From Nonomuraea angiospora (GTDB taxonomy: Bacteria > Actinomycetota > Actinomycetes > Streptosporangiales > Streptosporangiaceae): 64,000 nucleotides of DNA. The position numbers and the translations under genes are program-made. The notes beneath the pieces were generated by a model. The model worked only from the letters and a program-made list of their open reading frames with translations, was not told the DNA's origin and did not search any database. The stretch spans positions 8,184,001 through 8,248,000 of the forward strand of contig NZ_JADBEK010000001.1 in the NCBI RefSeq assembly GCF_014873145.1, written 5' to 3'. Positions 59,426 through 64,000 of this stretch are shown here, one piece after another (positions within the stretch are counted from its first letter, which is position 1; each line of letters opens with the position of its first letter).

Positions 59426-60346
59426 ATGTCCGTCGAGCAGCTCATCGTCGCCCTTGTCGTGGTCGCGGCCGTGGGCTTCGGAGTGGCCCGCACGGTCCGC
59501 ATCATCCCCCAGGCCACGGCCGCCATCATCGAACGCCTGGGGCGCTACCACCGGACGCTGACCCCGGGCCTCAACCTCGTGGTGCCGTTCATCGACCGCA
59601 TCAAGGACCTGATCGACCTGCGGGAGCAGGTGGTCTCCTTCCCTCCGCAGCCGGTGATCACCTCCGACAACCTGGTCGTGTCCATCGACACCGTCATCTA
59701 TTTCCAGGTCACCAATCCGAAGGCGGCCACGTACGAGATCGCGAACTTCCTGACCGGCGTCGAGCAGCTCACGGTCACGACGCTGCGCAACGTGGTCGGC
59801 GGCATGGACCTGGAGCGCACGCTGACCTCGCGCGAGGACATCAACACCGCGCTGCGCGGCGTGCTCGACGAGGCGACGGGCAAGTGGGGCATCCGGGTCA
59901 ACAGGGTCGAGCTCAAGGCCATCGACCCGCCCTCCTCCATCCAGGACTCGATGGAGAAGCAGATGCGCGCCGACCGCGACAAGCGCGCCGCCGTGCTGAC
60001 CGCCGAGGGCCAGCGCCAGGCGGCGATCCTGCAGGCGGAGGGCGAGAAGCAGGCGGCCGTGCTGCGGGCTCGCGGCGAGGCGGAGGCGGCCGTGCTGCGC
60101 GCGCAGGCGGAGGCCGAGGCCCAGGCCATGCGGGCCAAGGGCCAGGCGGACGCGATCGGCATGGTGTTCAGGGCCATCCACGAGGGACGGCCCGACCAGC
60201 ACCTGCTCGCCTACCAGTACCTGCAGACCCTGCCGGAGATCGCCAAGGGCGACGCCAATAAAATCTGGATCGTCCCATCAGAAATGGGCAAAGTTCTGGA
60301 GAATCTGGGCGGCCTCTTCACACCCCCTAAGAGCCCGGATACGTAA
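59426..60346 (+). CDS. SPFH/stomatin-like membrane protein (QmcA type)
   Basis: The 306-residue protein has an N-terminal membrane helix ('QLIVALVVVAAVGFGVA'), an SPFH/band-7 domain ('IIPQATAAIIERLGRYHRTL', 'PGLNLVVPFIDRI', 'LTVTTLRNVVGGMDLERTLT') and a long Ala/Glu/Arg coiled coil ('EGQRQAAILQAEGEKQAAVL' and following). It probably forms large membrane-microdomain rings. A TSUP transporter gene follows 10 bp later in the same direction. No adjacent NfeD gene is present. Confidence 0.92.
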   Translation: MSVEQLIVALVVVAAVGFGVARTVRIIPQATAAIIERLGRYHRTLTPGLNLVVPFIDRIKDLIDLREQVVSFPPQPVITSDNLVVSIDTVIYFQVTNPKAATYEIANFLTGVEQLTVTTLRNVVGGMDLERTLTSREDINTALRGVLDEATGKWGIRVNRVELKAIDPPSSIQDSMEKQMRADRDKRAAVLTAEGQRQAAILQAEGEKQAAVLRARGEAEAAVLRAQAEAEAQAMRAKGQADAIGMVFRAIHEGRPDQHLLAYQYLQTLPEIAKGDANKIWIVPSEMGKVLENLGGLFTPPKSPDT

Positions 60347-60355
60347 GGAGGGCTC

Positions 60356-61111
60356 GTGACGGGGTGGGAACTGGCCGCGGTCTGCGTGGCCGGGCTGGTG
60401 GCCGGCGCGATCAACGCGGTCGTCGGGTCCGGGTCCCTGATCACGTTCCCCACGCTGCTGGCGATCGGCATCGATCCCGTCACCGCCAACGTCTCCAACA
60501 CCATCGGGCTCGTGCCGGGCTCGTTCACCGCCGCGTACGGCTACCGCCCCGAGCTCCGGGGCCAGCGCGAACGCCTCCTGCGCCTGGGCCTGGCCTCGGC
60601 CCTGGGCGCGCTGGCCGGCGGGATCCTGCTGCTGTTCCTGGACCCGTCGGTGTTCCAGGTCGTCGTCATCGCGCTGATCGCGCTGGCCTGCGTGCTGGTC
60701 CTGGTGCAGCCCAGGCTCAACCGGTGGCTGGCCGAGCGGCGCGAGCACGCGCACCCGCACGGTGGGCTGGAGCTGTGGTTCGGCGTGCTGGCCGCCGGGA
60801 TCTACGGCGGGTACTTCGGCGCCGCCCAGGGCGTGCTGCTGATCGGGCTGCTCGGCAGCTTCCTCGACGACCACCTCCAGCGGGTGAACGCGGCCAAGAA
60901 CGTCCTCGCGCTGATCGTCAACGCGGTGGCCGCCGCGCTGTTCATCGTGGTCGCGGACGTGAACTGGCTCGCCGTGGCGGGGGTGGCCCTGGGCGCGGTG
61001 GCGGGCGGCTTCCTGGGCGCCAGGGTGGGGCGGCGCATCCCGGTGCCCGTGCTCCGGGGAATCATCGTCTGCGTCGGTATTGCGGCGATTTTCGTACTGG
61101 TGTACGGATAG
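60356..61111 (+). CDS. TSUP/TauE-SafE family permease
   Basis: The 251-residue membrane protein has about eight helices and TSUP motifs: 'LVAGAINAVVGSGSLITFPT' in the first repeat and 'FGVLAAGIYGGYFGAAQGVL' in the second, followed by 'NAAKNVLALIVNAVAA'. The family moves sulfur-containing or organic anions, or acts as an exporter of such compounds. The substrate is unknown. Start GTG at 60356 with AAGGAGG close upstream. It is likely co-transcribed with the stomatin-like gene. Confidence 0.9.
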   Translation: MTGWELAAVCVAGLVAGAINAVVGSGSLITFPTLLAIGIDPVTANVSNTIGLVPGSFTAAYGYRPELRGQRERLLRLGLASALGALAGGILLLFLDPSVFQVVVIALIALACVLVLVQPRLNRWLAERREHAHPHGGLELWFGVLAAGIYGGYFGAAQGVLLIGLLGSFLDDHLQRVNAAKNVLALIVNAVAAALFIVVADVNWLAVAGVALGAVAGGFLGARVGRRIPVPVLRGIIVCVGIAAIFVLVYG

Positions 61112-61141
61112 GGTCTCGCGTTCGCGGGTATGAATTAGTAC

Positions 61142-61363
61142 ATGAAGGGCGACTGGGTAGAGATCGTCATCGATGCCGGAGGCACCCCGCGTACGTACGA
61201 GATCAGGGCCACTCGCGCCGGGCGGCGGGTCGACGTGACCACGAGGCGGGGGCTCGTCGAGGTGAGCGAGGTCACCCGCAGCGGCACGCCGGTGCGGACG
61301 GCCAGGTTCATGTCCAGCCGCATCCTGGCCCTCGTGGAGCACCCCGCGGACGAGGTCAGCTGA
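61142..61363 (+). CDS. Small hypothetical beta-rich protein
   Basis: The 73-residue basic protein begins 'MKGDWVEIVIDAGGTPRTYE' and has alternating hydrophobic residues consistent with a small beta barrel. 'VRTARFMSSRILALVEHPAD' ends the conserved-looking part. It starts 30 bp after the TSUP gene and could belong to that operon. Its 3' end overlaps the convergent NmrA gene by 8 bp. I recognise no family. Confidence 0.65.
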   Translation: MKGDWVEIVIDAGGTPRTYEIRATRAGRRVDVTTRRGLVEVSEVTRSGTPVRTARFMSSRILALVEHPADEVS

Positions 61364-62180
61364 AGTCGGCCACGTGATCCTCCGCCCACTGGCCGAATGT
61401 CAGCGCGGGCCTGCCGAGCAGCCGCTCCACGGTGTCGGTGGGCTGCTCGGGAGCCGTCACGAAGCTCGCCCACGCCTTCAGCGCGCTCTCGACGAAGGCC
61501 GCGTCCCCCCAGGCGGCCATGAGCTGCTCGCGGGCCTCCTCCGGCGGCTGCTCCTCCCAGCGCACCTCGCGCCCGGTCGCCGCGCCGATCACGCGCACCT
61601 GCTCCGCCTGGGTGAGCAGCTCGGGGCCGGTCAGCACGTACGTGGCGCCGTTGTGGCCCGCCGAGGTGAGCACGTGCGTGGCCACGGCCGCGATGTCCCG
61701 CTCGTGGATCAGGGACCTCGAAGCCTGCCCGTACGGCCAGCGCACCACGCCCTGCCTGATCTGCCCGGCCCAGCCCAGCGTGTTCGTCGCGAAGCCGCCG
61801 GGCCGCAGGAACGTCCACCCCAGCCCCGAGTTCCGGATCAGCCGCTCGACCTCGTGGTAGTGCGTCACCGGCTCGTCCGCCACGTTGGCCGACAGGTAGA
61901 CCACCCGCCGCGCGTGCTCCGCGACGGCCGTGACCACCTCCGCGGCGCCGTCCGCGGTGAAACGCGGCCACAGCAGGAACACGCTCTCCACGCCTTTCAG
62001 CGCGGGCTCCAGCGTCCTGGGCGCGGACAGGTCGCCGCGCACCACCTCCACGCGCTCGGGCAGCCTCGCCCGCCCCGGGTCCCTGACGAGGGCCCGCACC
62101 TCCAGCCCCGCTCCCGCGAGCTGGGACACCACATGCCTGCCAACATTGCCGGTCGCGCCGGTCACCAGAATCGTGCTCAT
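61356..62180 (-). CDS. NmrA-like NAD(P)-binding protein
   Basis: The 274-residue atypical SDR has the Rossmann motif 'ILVTGATGNVGRHVVSQL', 'VRALVRDPGRARLPERVEVV' and 'VVRGDLSAPRTLEPALKGV', the usual layout of NmrA/HSCARG-like or NAD(P)H:quinone-oxidoreductase-type proteins. It lacks the YxxxK active-site pair, so it may be a redox sensor or an enzyme on an unknown substrate. Start ATG at 62180. It is 29 bp upstream of the Rieske gene's end and in the same orientation. Confidence 0.88.
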   Translation of the reverse strand: MSTILVTGATGNVGRHVVSQLAGAGLEVRALVRDPGRARLPERVEVVRGDLSAPRTLEPALKGVESVFLLWPRFTADGAAEVVTAVAEHARRVVYLSANVADEPVTHYHEVERLIRNSGLGWTFLRPGGFATNTLGWAGQIRQGVVRWPYGQASRSLIHERDIAAVATHVLTSAGHNGATYVLTGPELLTQAEQVRVIGAATGREVRWEEQPPEEAREQLMAAWGDAAFVESALKAWASFVTAPEQPTDTVERLLGRPALTFGQWAEDHVADFS

Positions 62181-62209
62181 GGGGCCGACGGTAGAACCTC
62201 AAGCGAACT

Positions 62210-63121
62210 TCAGGTCAACCCCGGCCGCACCTGGAGCGTGCCGTCACGACGGATCCGCGTCTCGAACATGGGCGCGGGGGCGGTCGCCGGACCGTGCCGC
62301 ACCGAGCCGTCGGCCAGCCTGAACGTGCTGCCGTGCCACGGGCAGACCACGCACGCCTCGCCGTTCTCCATGACCAGCCTGCCCTGGTGCAGCGGGCCGG
62401 CCAGGTGCGGGCAGCGGTCGGCGAGCACGGTGACGGCCTCGCCCTGGCGCAGCACGAAGAGCTGGATGTAGCCGAGCCGCCGCGCGACGGGCCGGCCCTC
62501 CGGCAGGTCCCTGAGCAGGCACAGGTCGTGCCAGCCCAGCGGCACCAGGTGGGCGATCTGCGGGGCGTGGTTGGCCCCGGCCGCCTGCCGGTAGGCCATG
62601 TGGCCGCCGAGATAGCCGCCGAGCCCGGCCAGGCCGAGCCCGGCCAGGGTCAGGGTGCGGCCCAGCTGCTCGCGCCCGCGTACCCGGGCCAGCAAGGAGC
62701 CGGAGAACAGGCCCAGCGCGGCCACGTTCGACACCATGTGGACGAAGCCCACGCGCTGCTGCTCGCGGTGGAGAGAGGACCAGTCGGTCAGCCCGGCCGC
62801 CGCCGTGGGCAGCGCGTTGGCGATGCCCGTGGCCAGCAGCACGCGCGAGGCCCGCGGGTCGCCGTCGGTCAGGTCCAGCACCGCCGCCGACAGCCAGCAG
62901 CCCAGGCTGACCGTGGCCAGCGGCGGGTGCAGCGGCTTGCCCGTGGGCACGCCGTGCAGCAGGTCACGCAGCCGGCCGGGGCGGATGCGCTGGCGTACGG
63001 TCTTGGCCAGCACTCTGATCGGCGTGTCCAGGGCCTTGGACTTCTCCAGCCGGTCGGCGAGAGCAACCGGCCCGGCCAAACCCCGCAACGGCCGACGTTT
63101 CGCTCGCACTTCCTCTTTCAC
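62210..63121 (-). CDS. Rieske iron-sulfur protein with N-terminal DUF2231 membrane domain
   Basis: The 303-residue protein has a DUF2231-type membrane region (~60-170; 'GKPLHPPLATVSLGCWLSAA', 'AAGLTDWSSL') with about four helices. A C-terminal Rieske domain (~200-295) has the two cluster motifs 'CPHLAGPLHQG' and 'CVVCPWHGSTFRLADGSV' (CxH and CxxH). The fusion suggests a membrane-tethered electron-transfer protein or ferredoxin-like subunit. No partner oxygenase adjoins. Start ATG at 63121. Confidence 0.9.
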   Translation of the reverse strand: MKEEVRAKRRPLRGLAGPVALADRLEKSKALDTPIRVLAKTVRQRIRPGRLRDLLHGVPTGKPLHPPLATVSLGCWLSAAVLDLTDGDPRASRVLLATGIANALPTAAAGLTDWSSLHREQQRVGFVHMVSNVAALGLFSGSLLARVRGREQLGRTLTLAGLGLAGLGGYLGGHMAYRQAAGANHAPQIAHLVPLGWHDLCLLRDLPEGRPVARRLGYIQLFVLRQGEAVTVLADRCPHLAGPLHQGRLVMENGEACVVCPWHGSTFRLADGSVRHGPATAPAPMFETRIRRDGTLQVRPGLT

Positions 63122-63151
63122 GACAAGTCCCCTACCCCGCCCATGTGGGGA

Positions 63152-63763
63152 TCACTCGGACAGGTGTCCCCTGGCCACCGAGAGTTCGACCAGCTCCAGC
63201 GCGTACGCGCCGAGGGACGGCGAACCCTCCTCGATGATCCGCACTTTCTCCCTGACCTGCGCGGCCTTGACCTTGAACAGCGGCCACGTGCCACCTTCGG
63301 TGAGGTGGTTGGCGAGGATCGGGGAGAAACGGTCGAGCGCCTTGGCGAACCTGGCCTCCGGCGTCTTCCTGGCCTCGAACTCGTCCCACAGCTCCCGCAG
63401 CCACTGCCCCTGGTCGGCGGGCAGCAGGCCGAAGATGCGGTCGGCGGCGGCGCGCTCGGCGCCGGCCTGCGCGGCCACCTCCACGGGGTCATAGATGAAC
63501 GTGTCGCCGGCGTCGATCTCGACCAGGTCGTGCACGAGCAACATGGCCACCACCCGTTGGAGGTCCGTTCCAGGTGGGGCATGCTCGCCGAGGATCATCG
63601 CCAACGTGCCCACGTACCAGGAGTGCTCGGCGGTGTTCTCCCGCCGCGAGCCGTCCATCAAATGGTTGCGGCGGATGATCCGCTTCAACTTGTCGATCTC
63701 GATGGCGAAGGCGATCTGGGCGTTCAGGCGGTCCTCTTCTGGCGCGATAGTCACGCGCGACAC
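63152..63763 (-). CDS. HD-domain phosphohydrolase (YfbR/HDDC2-like)
   Basis: The 203-residue protein has an HD domain: 'IIRRNHLMDGSRRENTAEHS', the metal-binding 'LLVHDLVEIDAGD' and a later 'EARFAKALDRFSPIL' with Asp. This matches the HDDC2/YfbR group, which includes 5'-deoxynucleotidases. It probably acts on nucleotides in the cytosol. Start GTG at 63763. It is 1 bp downstream of the end of the molybdopterin gene and may be co-transcribed with it. Confidence 0.88.
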   Translation of the reverse strand: MSRVTIAPEEDRLNAQIAFAIEIDKLKRIIRRNHLMDGSRRENTAEHSWYVGTLAMILGEHAPPGTDLQRVVAMLLVHDLVEIDAGDTFIYDPVEVAAQAGAERAAADRIFGLLPADQGQWLRELWDEFEARKTPEARFAKALDRFSPILANHLTEGGTWPLFKVKAAQVREKVRIIEEGSPSLGAYALELVELSVARGHLSE

Positions 63764-63764
63764 C

Positions 63765-64000
63765 CTATTGTGCGGTGATCACCCCGGTTGGTGAAATCGT
63801 GACCGGAACTCCGTTGAACACTGCGTTACCACTCAGTACGTCGATGGTGGATTCGTCCGTGAGCGTGTTGACGCTGACCCCCGCGTGCTCGGCCGCCACG
63901 CTCTGTGAGCTGCCCGCGTGGCCCCAGCCGTGCGGCAGGCTGACCACGCCCGGCATGATCGTGTCGGTGGGTTCGAGCGGCACCGTGAGCTGCCCCTTCG
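63765..64000 (-). CDS. Molybdopterin oxidoreductase, C-terminal end only
   Basis: The frame runs off the right edge, so only the last 77 residues are seen. They read 'KGQLTVPLEPTDTIMPGVVS' then 'LPHGWGH', and end 'DVLSGNAVFNGVPVTISPTG' plus a short tail. This is the molybdopterin-dinucleotide-binding domain at the end of DMSO-reductase-family enzymes (formate dehydrogenase or nitrate reductase-like), where the PHGWGH stretch contacts the cofactor. The exact enzyme cannot be named. Confidence 0.75.
   Translation of the reverse strand, partial: KGQLTVPLEPTDTIMPGVVSLPHGWGHAGSSQSVAAEHAGVSVNTLTDESTIDVLSGNAVFNGVPVTISPTGVITAQ

Overview
This is high-GC DNA from a filamentous or mycelial actinomycete. 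The evidence is a WblA-type WhiB protein, a BldG anti-anti-sigma factor with its partner kinase, a Crp regulator, a MarP-type protease, a class A penicillin-binding protein, many GTG starts and ATGA/GTGA start-stop overlaps. The gene order from about 9 to 48 kb matches what I remember of the Streptomyces coelicolor SCO3547-SCO3580 block, and partly the Mycobacterium Rv3649-Rv3661 block. A member of the Streptosporangiales such as Nonomuraea is a plausible source, but I cannot prove it from the sequence.

Layout. 1-8.2 kb is accessory: ArsR, DJ-1/PfpI, EamA and MarR genes, a decayed XRE-cupin/MFS pair, a TetR regulator with its divergent DHA2 exporter, an IS110 transposase remnant, and a second MFS gene behind tandem palindromic operators. 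It ends at a tRNA-Pro gene. 8.4-27.1 kb is core: metallophosphoesterase, GatB/YqeY, class A PBP, wblA, two ArsA-type ATPases, DUF4177, RidA, NUDIX, metallo-beta-lactamase fold, crp, a pseudokinase, nth, CoA-type NUDIX, marP-like protease, alpha/beta hydrolase, holin-like membrane protein, acs, and a degenerate Fic protein. 27.1-28.4 kb has no convincing protein gene, but carries a candidate 6S-like RNA ending in tandem terminators. 28.4-36.3 kb is an actinobacterial Tad/Flp secretion locus (ssd/tadZ, tadA, tadB, tadC, flp, two TadE/G-like pseudopilins). 36-48.3 kb holds a methyltransferase, a surface protein, an MrfA-like helicase, bldG plus its anti-sigma partner, the proton-pumping pyrophosphatase and SixA. 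48.7-63.8 kb holds serB, a QueA-like protein with an SDR, a GAF histidine kinase and response regulator flanked by two paralogous secreted proteins, a Ser/Thr kinase fused to WD40 repeats, an ABC ATPase, a stomatin-like protein, a TSUP carrier, NmrA, Rieske and HD proteins, and the end of a molybdopterin oxidoreductase.

Two things stand out. First, between 27.7 and 48.6 kb almost every long intergenic gap is filled with a different GC-rich tandem-repeat (minisatellite-like) array. Periods include about 26/101, 123 and 21, 31, about 140, and 77 bp, and the strand skew is strong. The helicase gene in the same interval carries a comparable repetitive T/P-rich insertion. Second, the gap between the Fic-like gene and ssd has the position, size and terminator layout expected of a 6S/Ms1-type RNA.

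Functional links visible in the sequence: exact matches to the actinobacterial Crp consensus lie upstream of crp itself and of acs. wblA sits between the PBP and the ArsA pair, as in Streptomyces. The bldG pair is adjacent and co-oriented. The two secreted paralogs bracket the two-component system.
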